In this document: positions 8,096 to 15,182 of the stretch, in pieces
Position numbering within the stretch: the first letter of the stretch is position 1
Layout of the letters: each line of letters begins with the position of its first letter
NCBI RefSeq assembly: GCF_000568255.1
Contig: NZ_KK037166.1
Coordinates: forward strand, 6,685,792 to 6,722,418
Reading direction: 5' to 3'
DNA from: Kutzneria sp. 744
Lineage (GTDB): Bacteria; Actinomycetota; Actinomycetes; Mycobacteriales; Pseudonocardiaceae
DNA: 36,627 nucleotides
Position numbers and translations under genes: made by a program
Notes under the pieces: model-generated
Seen by the model: the letters and a program-made list of their open reading frames with translations, nothing else
What the model was told of the DNA's origin: nothing
Database searches by the model: none

Positions 8096-8865
8096 CGCGC
8101 GATCTCCGCTTCGCGAGGCAGCCAACGGGTCACGCGGCGGCCGACCAGTTCCACCGCGGCGGCGCTGCCGAAGCCCAGCAGGCCGATGCTGAGCATGCCG
8201 ACGATCACGCCCGGGTAGTCGACCACCGTGTAGGCCTGCCAGGTCCGGTAGCCGACGCCGTACTGGCCGGAGATCATCTCGGCCGAGATCACGCAGATCC
8301 ACGCCACGCCCATGCCCACCGACAGCCCGGAGAACACGCCCGGCAGCGCGCCGGGAAGCACGACGCTCCACAGCACCCGCCGCCGGTTGCCGCCCATGGT
8401 CAGCACGGCTTCCTCCCAGACCACCGGCAGCGCGGCCACGGCGTGCCGGGTGGACACCATGATCGGGAAGAACGCGGCCAGGAACGTGATGAACACGATT
8501 CCCTGCTCGTTGCTGGGAAACAGCAGGATGGCGATCGGCACCATCGCGATGGCCGGGATCGGCCGCAGCACCTCCAGCGGCGGCGACACGATGTCGCCGG
8601 TCAGCGCCGACCGGCCCACGGCCACGCCGATCGCCACGCCGGCCAGCGCCGCCAGCGCGAAGCCCATCAGGATCCGGCCCAGGCTGTCGCCCAGATCCCG
8701 GTAGTACAAAGGAGTCTGTAGCTGGTAGCCCAGATCACGGGCCACGTCGACGACCGTCGGCAGCCGGTCGAAGTGCAGCCAGAAGTCCACGTGCAGGCTC
8801 GTCAGCAGTTGCCATAACAGCAGAGCGGCGACCAGGGAACCGCCGCGCAGCAGGTGTTTTCTCAT
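8092..8865 (-). CDS. ABC transporter permease, SsuC/TauC type
   Basis: This 257-residue integral membrane protein has about six hydrophobic segments and the binding-protein-dependent permease (EAA) loop, seen as WEEAVLTMGGNRRRVLWSVVLPGALPGVFSGL. That loop couples to the ATPase. The segment PPLEVLRPIPAIAMVPIAILLF is typical of nitrate/sulfonate/taurine permeases. The ATG at 8865 overlaps the stop of the substrate-binding gene by 4 bp, and its stop overlaps the ATPase start in the same way. It probably acts as a homodimer in the membrane. Confidence 0.9.
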   Translation of the reverse strand: MRKHLLRGGSLVAALLLWQLLTSLHVDFWLHFDRLPTVVDVARDLGYQLQTPLYYRDLGDSLGRILMGFALAALAGVAIGVAVGRSALTGDIVSPPLEVLRPIPAIAMVPIAILLFPSNEQGIVFITFLAAFFPIMVSTRHAVAALPVVWEEAVLTMGGNRRRVLWSVVLPGALPGVFSGLSVGMGVAWICVISAEMISGQYGVGYRTWQAYTVVDYPGVIVGMLSIGLLGFGSAAAVELVGRRVTRWLPREAEIAR

Positions 8866-10175
8866 GCCAGCCTCACTGCGGTGGGATAGTCGACGATTCG
8901 GGAGCCGGGATGGGAGTTCACGTACGACCGCGCCTCGGTCTCGACGTCGAACGGGCGCAGTCCCTTGTCGTGCACCCAGTACGACTTGTCGGCGAACCAA
9001 CGGGTGCCGGTGACGGTGTCGTCGACGTACGCGGCGCGGACCTTCTTACCGCTGTCACGGATCAGTCGCAGCAAGGCATCCGGCGACGCGGCGGGAGTAG
9101 TCGAAGCATCACCGGCGAACCACACCTCGCCGGCGTTCACCGGCCGCTGAACCGAAGACACCTTGAGCGAAGCGAGCCGAGATCCGTCCACGAAGGAGGA
9201 AAGATCCAGCCCCTTGATGCCGCCGATCGACCGGAGAAACGGAATGTCCTTCTGCAAGGCGGAAATCAGGTCCGGTCGCAGCGTCGGATCGAAGGTGACC
9301 AGGCCGTTGGGCCCGTTGTAGAGGTACACCACCTCCGGCGCCAGCCCGGTGGCGGCGGCGACCTTCGACGCCGCCTCCATGGGATGGGCGTTGAGAAAGG
9401 ACGTGGCGTCCAGCTGGGCCTGGAGAAACGCCTGCACCACATCGGGATTGGCCGCCGCGTACTTCTGACGCACGACAACTCCGTGCCAGGTTGGCAGATT
9501 CAGCGCGGCCCCGTCGTACAGCAGCCGCGCCTGCCCGGCGAACACCAGCTGCCCCGGCCACGCCACGAACTGCCCCAACGCGTCCACGGCCCCGGCCCGC
9601 AGCGCCGATGCCCCGACCGACGGGTCCTGGTTGACCATCTGCACGTCGTTGTCGGGATCGATGCCCAGGCCGGACAGGGCCCGCACGGTGGTGCCGTTGC
9701 CGGCCGACCCGATGCTCGACGAGATGCGCTTGCCCCGCAGGTCGCTCAGGGAATGAGCCGGCGACGACGGCGGCACGACCACCATGTTCAGGGCCCCGCG
9801 CAGGTTGTAGCCGGTGGCCGAGATCAGCGAGGTGCGCCCGTCGCCGAACTCCTGCGTGCGGGATCCGTTGATGAGCATGGGAAAGTCGCCCATCGACCCG
9901 ATGTCGATCTTCCCGGCCACCATCTGCGCGGTGATCGGCGCGCCGGTGGAGTAGTCCTGCCACTCCACCCGATACGTCCGACCGGTCCGCCGGCCCAGGG
10001 TCGAGAGCCGCTGCTCCAGGTAGCCCTGGGCGCGCAGCAGCGTGCCGGCGGTGACGGTGTTGATGGTCTTGGACTGGTAGCCGACGACGAGGGTCACCAC
10101 GGTGGACGTCGCTCCGGACGCCACCGAGCAGCCGGTCAGAAGGGCCAGCAGCAGCGCCGGCCACGCCCGTCTCAT
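8862..10175 (-). CDS. ABC transporter substrate-binding lipoprotein with NosL-like C-terminal domain
   Basis: The protein is 437 residues long. It begins MRRAWPALLLALLTGC, a lipoprotein signal with a Leu-Leu-Thr-Gly-Cys lipobox, so it should be anchored on the outside of the membrane. Residues of about 30-330 follow the nitrate/sulfonate/taurine periplasmic-binding fold (VVGYQSKTINTVTAG opening, DIGSMGDFPML, LRGKRISSSIGSAGNGT, QDPSVGASALRAGAVDALGQF). About residues 351-437 are extra and resemble NosL, the lipoprotein tied to copper delivery for nitrous oxide reductase: YVDD...RWFADKSYWVHDKGLRPFDVETEARSYVN. The NosL likeness is by eye and needs a profile search. The ATG at 10175 overlaps the ferredoxin stop (ATGA). 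Confidence 0.8.
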   Translation of the reverse strand: MRRAWPALLLALLTGCSVASGATSTVVTLVVGYQSKTINTVTAGTLLRAQGYLEQRLSTLGRRTGRTYRVEWQDYSTGAPITAQMVAGKIDIGSMGDFPMLINGSRTQEFGDGRTSLISATGYNLRGALNMVVVPPSSPAHSLSDLRGKRISSSIGSAGNGTTVRALSGLGIDPDNDVQMVNQDPSVGASALRAGAVDALGQFVAWPGQLVFAGQARLLYDGAALNLPTWHGVVVRQKYAAANPDVVQAFLQAQLDATSFLNAHPMEAASKVAAATGLAPEVVYLYNGPNGLVTFDPTLRPDLISALQKDIPFLRSIGGIKGLDLSSFVDGSRLASLKVSSVQRPVNAGEVWFAGDASTTPAASPDALLRLIRDSGKKVRAAYVDDTVTGTRWFADKSYWVHDKGLRPFDVETEARSYVNSHPGSRIVDYPTAVRLA

Positions 10176-10399
10176 CGGATCAGGAAGGGCATGTTGACGG
10201 TGACCGCGCCGGTGGGGCAGCGCGCGGCGCACGGCCCGCAGTACCAGCACTCGTCCACGTGCATGTAGGCCACGTCGGTCTCGGGGTTGATGGCCAGCGA
10301 GTCCAGCGGGCACACGTCGACGCAGAGCCGGCAGCCCTTCACGCACAACGACTCGTCGATCACGACCGGGACGTCCACCCGGTTGGGCACCAAAGCCAT
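10172..10399 (-). CDS. Two-cluster [4Fe-4S] ferredoxin, AprB-like
   Basis: This 75-residue ferredoxin has two cluster motifs: CVKGCRLCVDVCP and CWYCGPCAARCP. Both follow C-x2-C/GC-x2-C-x3-CP, so two [4Fe-4S] clusters are expected. It most likely passes electrons to or from the flavoprotein at the other end of the operon, as AprB does for AprA (inference from pairing). The ATG has GAGGGG about 7 bases upstream. It starts 13 bases after the GntR gene stop and overlaps the next gene by 4 bp, so all six genes probably form one transcript. Confidence 0.88.
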   Translation of the reverse strand: MALVPNRVDVPVVIDESLCVKGCRLCVDVCPLDSLAINPETDVAYMHVDECWYCGPCAARCPTGAVTVNMPFLIR

Positions 10400-10412
10400 G
10401 GGAACAGCCCCT

Positions 10413-11138
10413 CTATCGGTCCAGTACGGCGCGCATGGTGAGCCGGTCCCCGCGGAACCGGATGAACTCCAGGTCGACCGGGCGGCCGTCGGCCAGGTGG
10501 GTGAGCCGCTCCACGAGCAGCAGCGCCCCGCCGCGCGGCAGGTCGAGCACCGAGGCCACGTGCGGGTCGGCGTTGACGGCCTCCATGCCGACCTCGGCCC
10601 GCCCCAGCGGCTGCCCGCAGATGCGCTCCAGCAGCGTGAAGACGTCGTTGTTGACGAGGTCCTCGGCCAGCAGCGGCTCGCCGATGTCGGCCGGCAGGTA
10701 GGTCAGGTCCAGCGACAGCGGCAGGCCGTTCAGCCGGCGCAGCCGCTCGACGCACACGATTGCCGCGCCGACCTCGACACCGAGCCGCTCGGCCAGCACC
10801 CCGGAAGCCGTGACGACTCCCGAGGTCCGCACCTCGTTGCTGACCACGCCGTGCTCGTGCAGCGTCTCGGCCAGCCCCATCAGCCGATTCAGCCCGTGCG
10901 GGTACTTCCGCGCCACGACCACCGTGCCGATGCCCGGCGATCGCTCGATCAGCCCGTCGGCCCGCAGCAGCTCCAGCGCCTCCCGCACGGCGTTGCGGGT
11001 GGCGGCGAACTCACGGCCGAGAAGTCGCTCGTCCGGCAGCACGCCGTCCGTGAAGTCGCCGTCGAGCACCTGCCGGCGCAGCGCGTCGGCGATCTGCCTC
11101 GCCCGGTCCGCCCGGGGCCGTCGCGGTTGCGGGTCCAT
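10413..11138 (-). CDS. GntR-family transcription regulator with UTRA domain
   Basis: The protein is 241 residues long from the ATG at 11138, chosen because the upstream in-frame stretch is not protein-like. The N-terminus is a GntR winged helix: ADRARQIADALRRQVLDGDF, LPDERLLGREFAATRNAVREALELLRADGLIERSPGIGTVV. The C-terminal part (from about residue 90) fits a UTRA small-molecule-binding domain (VCVERLRRLNGLPLSLDLTYLP, GALLLVERLTHLADGRPVDLEFIRFRGDRLTM), as in HutC-type regulators. Being first in the operon, it likely represses the transporter and flavoprotein genes until its ligand binds. An inverted repeat at 11234-11269 upstream is a candidate operator. Confidence 0.9.
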   Translation of the reverse strand: MDPQPRRPRADRARQIADALRRQVLDGDFTDGVLPDERLLGREFAATRNAVREALELLRADGLIERSPGIGTVVVARKYPHGLNRLMGLAETLHEHGVVSNEVRTSGVVTASGVLAERLGVEVGAAIVCVERLRRLNGLPLSLDLTYLPADIGEPLLAEDLVNNDVFTLLERICGQPLGRAEVGMEAVNADPHVASVLDLPRGGALLLVERLTHLADGRPVDLEFIRFRGDRLTMRAVLDR

Positions 11139-11233
11139 GACGCCGAACGGTCCGGAGAAGCCATTTCCGGTGGATGACAGCCGTGTTTCGCCGGCGTTAC
11201 GCCACCCGGTCAGGGCCCCTGACCGGCGGCCGG

Positions 11234-11269
11234 CCGGGGTTTTCGCCACTGCGGGCCGTGTAACCCCGG
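11234..11269. promoter_or_regulatory. Inverted repeat in the GntR/RR1 intergenic region
   Basis: CCGGGGTT at 11234-11241 is repeated in inverse as AACCCCGG at 11262-11269. It lies about 95 bases upstream of the GntR start and directly ahead of a TATACT (11274-11279) that could be the -10 of RR1. It is a candidate operator for either gene. Confidence 0.4.
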
Positions 11270-11273
11270 TTCA

Positions 11274-11279
11274 TATACT
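11274..11279 (+). promoter_or_regulatory. Possible -10 box for RR1
   Basis: TATACT stands out in GC-rich surroundings. A transcript starting just after it would have a leader of about 180 bases before the RR1 start, holding the two hairpins below. No good -35 is visible at 16-18 bases. Confidence 0.35.
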
Positions 11280-11336
11280 GGGATGTTTCTGTCGGAGTTC
11301 GACGTATGTTCCACCCCCGTCGCTACACGCTGATTG

Positions 11337-11354
11337 GCCCCCTGACAAGGGGGC
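11337..11354 (+). promoter_or_regulatory. Hairpin in the RR1 leader
   Basis: GCCCCC at 11337-11342 and GGGGGC at 11349-11354 form a 6-bp stem with a 6-base loop. It sits in the untranslated leader and lacks a following T tract. Confidence 0.4.
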
Positions 11355-11365
11355 ATCGGGCAGCA

Positions 11366-11391
11366 CTTCACGGCATGGAGTCACCGTGAAG
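11366..11391 (+). promoter_or_regulatory. Conserved leader hairpin with tiny uORF, RR1
   Basis: CTTCACGG and CCGTGAAG form an 8-bp stem around a loop holding ATGGAG. A five-codon frame, ATG GAG TCA CCG TGA, runs from 11375 to 11389. The same 26-base block occurs upstream of RR2 (20 of 26 identical) with a G-C to A-U change that keeps the stem. Confidence 0.55.
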
Positions 11392-11465
11392 AGTTCGAGA
11401 AGTGGGGCCCGACACACTCAGCGACAGGAGGGATCACGGGGGTCATCCCAGTAGGAGGAGCAACG

Positions 11466-12089
11466 GTGGAGCGAGTTCGGGTAGGGGTTCACGCGGGAGA
11501 CCCGATCACCCTGGCGGGAGTGGCCAGCCACCTGCGCGCACGTCCGGAGTTCCAGCTGGTGGGGGAGCGCCAGTTCGGTGAGGCGGCCGTGCTCGTGGTG
11601 TGTGCCGACGTGGTCACGTCGGACGTCATGTCGGCGCTGCGCCGGTTCACCGAGAACTCCTCGGCGCGCTGTGTGCTGGTGACCAACGAGCTGCGCCAGG
11701 CGGACCTGCTCGCCGCCGTGGAGTGCCGGGTGGTGAGTGTGTTGCCCAGGGCGGACGCGACCGGTGACCGGCTGGCCGGCGCGGTGGTCGCCGCGGCGAG
11801 GGGCCGCGGCGACCTGCCGCCGGATCTGCTGGGCGAGCTGCTGTCGCAGGTGGAGCGGTTGCAGCGGGACGTGCTGGGCCCTCGCGGCCTGACCACGTCG
11901 GGGCTGGCCCCGCGCGAGGTGGACGTGCTGCGGCTGATGGCCGAGGGCTGGGACACCGCGGAGATCGCGGAGAAGCTGTCCTATTCGGAGCGGACTGTGA
12001 AGAATGTCGTGTATGCCGTGATGAGTCGGCTCGGCTTGCGCAACCGTCCGCACGCGGTCGCCTACGCCTTGCGAGCAGGCGTTATCTGA
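11466..12089 (+). CDS. Orphan LuxR-type response-regulator-like protein (RR1)
   Basis: The protein is 207 residues with a GTG start and AGGAGGAG 6-7 bases upstream. The C-terminal 65 residues are a LuxR/NarL helix-turn-helix: LAPREVDVLRLMAEGWDTAEIAEKLSYSERTVKNVVYAVMSRLGLRNRPHAVAYAL. The N-terminal part has a receiver-like shape (VRVGVHAGDPITLAGVASHLRA, VLVVCADVV, CVLVTNELRQADLLAAVECRVVSVLPR), but the Asp expected to take phosphate at the end of strand 3 is not clearly present: the strand reads VVCADVV and is followed by no normal acceptor loop. No histidine kinase is nearby. It may be a phosphate-independent regulator. SARP1 begins 78 bases downstream, in the same direction. RR2 at 26469-27092 is a close paralogue. 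Confidence 0.88.
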   Translation: MERVRVGVHAGDPITLAGVASHLRARPEFQLVGERQFGEAAVLVVCADVVTSDVMSALRRFTENSSARCVLVTNELRQADLLAAVECRVVSVLPRADATGDRLAGAVVAAARGRGDLPPDLLGELLSQVERLQRDVLGPRGLTTSGLAPREVDVLRLMAEGWDTAEIAEKLSYSERTVKNVVYAVMSRLGLRNRPHAVAYALRAGVI

Positions 12090-12166
12090 GCGGTTGCTTG
12101 GGCCGATCGGTGGTCACCTGATCACGATGTTTGGCCCTGGGGGTGTCAGGCGGCCACAATCGCTGC

Positions 12167-15142
12167 GTGCCGAGTACCTCGACCACGAGCGAGCCCCTGC
12201 GGTTCACGCTGCTCGGACCGGTCCGGGTGTGGCGTGGCGACCGTGAGCTGACGCTGGGTCCGCCGCAGCGCAAGGCCATCCTCGCGACCCTGCTGCTGCG
12301 GGCTGACCAGGTGGTTTCCGCATCCGAGCTCGTCGACGCCGTCTGGGGTGAGTCGGCGCCGGCGAGCGTGCATGGGGTCGTGCAGACGCACGTGTCGATG
12401 CTCAGGAGCGTGCTGGAGCCGGAGCGGCCCCGCCGCGGCCAGGCCAGCGTGCTCCGTTCGGTCGGCAACGGCTACTCGGTGGCCGTCGGCGCCGCGACCT
12501 ACGACCTGCGCGAGTTCGAGAAGACCCTGGAACTGGCCCGCCAGCAGCGGGAAGAGGGCAACGCCCGCGACGCCGTGGAGTGGTACGCCAAGGCGCTGGC
12601 CATGTGGCAGGGCGAGCCGCTGTCGGCCATCCCGGGCCCGGGCGCGGTGATCGAACGGGCCCGGCTCAACGAGATCGTGCTCGGCGTCCAGGAGGAACGC
12701 CTGGAGCTGATGGTCGCGCTCGGCCGGCACACGGCCGCCGTCACGGAGCTGTCCGCCCTGACCTCGGCCCATCCCGTCCGCGAACGTTTGCGGGCCCTGC
12801 ACATGAAGGCCCTGTCCCGCTCCGGCCGGCGGGCCGACGCGCTGCAGGTCTACACCGACACCCGCCGGGTGATGGTGGACGAGCTGGGCATCGAGCCCGG
12901 CTCCGAGCTGCGGGAACTGCATCACCGCCTGCTGGCCGTGGACGAGCCGCGGCCCACACAGCCGCAGCCGCCGGCGCAGCCCAGCCGCCGGCCGGTCGTG
13001 CCCTTCATGGACGAGCCGCTGCCGGCCCCCGTCTCGCCCGCACAGCTCCCCGCCGACGTCGCCGACTTCACGGGGCGCACGGCGCTCGTGAAGAAGCTCA
13101 CGGCCATGCTGACGCCTCGTACGCACCGAACCGCGCCGCCGCGGGCGCTGGTCGCCGGCATCGGTGGCGTGGGCAAGACGGCGTTAGCGGTGCACGCGGC
13201 GCACCAGGTGCGCCAGGACTACCCCGACGGCCAGCTCTACGTGAACCTCCGTGGCGCCGGCCCGGACGCCGCGGACCCGCTCAACGTGCTCAGCGCCTTC
13301 CTGCGGGCCTTCGGCGTCTCACCGAACTCGACGCCGGCCGACCTGGACGAGCGGGCCGCCATGTACCGCTCGGTCCTCGCCCAGCGGCGGGTCCTGGTGG
13401 TGCTGGACGATGCCGCCGACGCGCGCCAGATCCAGCACCTGCTGCCCGGCTCCGCCACCTGCGCCGTGCTGGTGACCAGCCGTCGCCGTCTGCCCGAGAT
13501 GCAGTGGGACGAGCAGGCCGAGCTGGAGGGCATGTCCCGCGAGGAAGCCCTGACCCTGTTCAGCCGCACGATCGGCGCGGAGCGGGCCGGCAAGGAGCCC
13601 GAGGCCGTGGCCGAGGTGGTGGACGCCTGCGGGCGGCTGCCGCTGGCGCTGCGCATCACGGCGGCCAAGCTGGTCGACCGGCCGCAGTGGACGGTCCGCT
13701 CGCTGGCCGACAAGCTCGCACGGGAAAGGGGCAGGCTGTCGGAGTTACGGGTGGGGAGCCTTGAGGTCGAGGCCACCTTTCACCTGGGCTACGGGCAGCT
13801 CGACGCCACCTCCGCCCGCGCCTTCAGGCTGATGTCGCTGCCGGAGGGGCCGGGCCTGTCGCTGCCGGCCGCCGCCGCGGTCGTCGGGGAGCCGGAGCCC
13901 AGCGCGGAACCGGTGGTGGAGCGGCTGGTCGACCTGAACATGGTGGCCAGCCCAGCGCCGGATCACTACGCGTACCACGACCTGCTGCGTCTTTTCGCAC
14001 GCCAGCGGGCCGTGCAGACCGACTCCACGCAGGACAGGATCGCCGCCATGGTCCGCCTCGGCGACCACTACCTCGGCACGGCGGCGACCGCCGGCTGGCT
14101 GATCCAGGCCCCGGCCCAGCCGCGCGAGAAGTTCTGCGTGAAGCCGTACGCGGGGGGCGTTCACCTCGCCGACCTGAAGTCGGCCTTCACGTGGTTCGAG
14201 GACCAGCAGCCGGCGCTGCTGGCGTCGGCGCGGCAGTTCCTCACCGACCCCGACCTGCCCTCGGAGTACGTGGTCGACCTGATCACGTTCCTTGAGCTGT
14301 ATCTGGCCAACGGCACGCACTTCGGCGAGATCGGGCAGATCGGCGAGCTGGCCGTGCGAGACGCCGAGCGCACCGGGGACCTCAGGGTGGAGGCGTGGGG
14401 ACGGCGCAAGGTGGGCGAGGCGCACCTGCGGCGGTTCCAGCTGCCCGAGGCCCAGGAGCAGCTGAGCCGGTCCATCGCCGCCGCCGAGAAGGCCGGCGAC
14501 GCCGTGGCGTTGGCCACAGCGATGGATCTGCTGGGCAGTGTGGAGTTCCGGCTGGGCAACGCCGAGCAGTCGCTGGCGCACCTGGATCAGGCGCTCGCCG
14601 TGGCCCACGACGCCGGCGACGTCGTGCGCGAGGCCTACGTGCTGGGCACGATCGGCCGCACCCAGTCCGAGCGCGGCGAGTTCGAGCTGGCCATGATCGC
14701 CTGCGAGCGCAGCCGTGACCTGCACGAACAGCTGGGCAACGAGACCGGGCTGGCCCGCACCCTGTTCATGATGGGCCTGGTCTACCAGCGCTTCCGCCGT
14801 CTCGTGGAGTCGATCGACCCGCTGGAGGAGTCGCTGGCCGTCTGCCTCGGCATCGAGCAGACCTTCGGCGAGGGCCACAACCTGGTCATGCTGTCGAGGG
14901 GCTATCTGGCTGACGGCCGGGCCGAGCAGGCCGCGGCCGCCGCGTCACGGGCCCGGGAGCTGGGCGAGGCCATCGGCGACGCCCACATGCACGCCATGGC
15001 CGTGGCCGAACTGGGCAAGGCCCTGCACGCCCTGGGCAAGCACGAACTGGGCGACGAGCACCTGCAGAGCGCCCAGACCCTCTTGACAGAGCTGAACTCG
15101 CCCCAGGCGGCGGCGGTTTCTGCCCTCTTGAACAAGAAGTGA
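12167..15142 (+). CDS. AfsR/SARP-family regulator with NB-ARC and TPR domains (SARP1)
   Basis: The protein is about 991 residues from the GTG at 12167; a TTG at 12131 is also in frame but less likely. The order is the AfsR one. First comes an OmpR-like winged helix (LRFTLLGPVRVWRGDRELTLGPPQRKAILATLLLRA), then the bacterial transcriptional activation domain (MWQGEPLSAIPGPG, VRERLRALHMKALSRSGRRADALQVY, VDELGIEPGSELRELH). A STAND/NB-ARC ATPase follows (Walker A GIGGVGKTALAVHAA, RRVLVVLDDAAD, LVTSRRRL, GRLPLAL), and then TPR-like repeats to the end. Members switch on secondary-metabolite genes, with the ATPase and TPR parts tuning activity. It sits between RR1 and an unknown protein, probably co-transcribed with both. 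No biosynthetic gene cluster lies beside it, so the target is unknown. Confidence 0.92.
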   Translation: MPSTSTTSEPLRFTLLGPVRVWRGDRELTLGPPQRKAILATLLLRADQVVSASELVDAVWGESAPASVHGVVQTHVSMLRSVLEPERPRRGQASVLRSVGNGYSVAVGAATYDLREFEKTLELARQQREEGNARDAVEWYAKALAMWQGEPLSAIPGPGAVIERARLNEIVLGVQEERLELMVALGRHTAAVTELSALTSAHPVRERLRALHMKALSRSGRRADALQVYTDTRRVMVDELGIEPGSELRELHHRLLAVDEPRPTQPQPPAQPSRRPVVPFMDEPLPAPVSPAQLPADVADFTGRTALVKKLTAMLTPRTHRTAPPRALVAGIGGVGKTALAVHAAHQVRQDYPDGQLYVNLRGAGPDAADPLNVLSAFLRAFGVSPNSTPADLDERAAMYRSVLAQRRVLVVLDDAADARQIQHLLPGSATCAVLVTSRRRLPEMQWDEQAELEGMSREEALTLFSRTIGAERAGKEPEAVAEVVDACGRLPLALRITAAKLVDRPQWTVRSLADKLARERGRLSELRVGSLEVEATFHLGYGQLDATSARAFRLMSLPEGPGLSLPAAAAVVGEPEPSAEPVVERLVDLNMVASPAPDHYAYHDLLRLFARQRAVQTDSTQDRIAAMVRLGDHYLGTAATAGWLIQAPAQPREKFCVKPYAGGVHLADLKSAFTWFEDQQPALLASARQFLTDPDLPSEYVVDLITFLELYLANGTHFGEIGQIGELAVRDAERTGDLRVEAWGRRKVGEAHLRRFQLPEAQEQLSRSIAAAEKAGDAVALATAMDLLGSVEFRLGNAEQSLAHLDQALAVAHDAGDVVREAYVLGTIGRTQSERGEFELAMIACERSRDLHEQLGNETGLARTLFMMGLVYQRFRRLVESIDPLEESLAVCLGIEQTFGEGHNLVMLSRGYLADGRAEQAAAAASRARELGEAIGDAHMHAMAVAELGKALHALGKHELGDEHLQSAQTLLTELNSPQAAAVSALLNKK

Positions 15143-15182
15143 CGTACCGCAAGCCACCCAATGGGGTGCCAGATTCCCTCGG

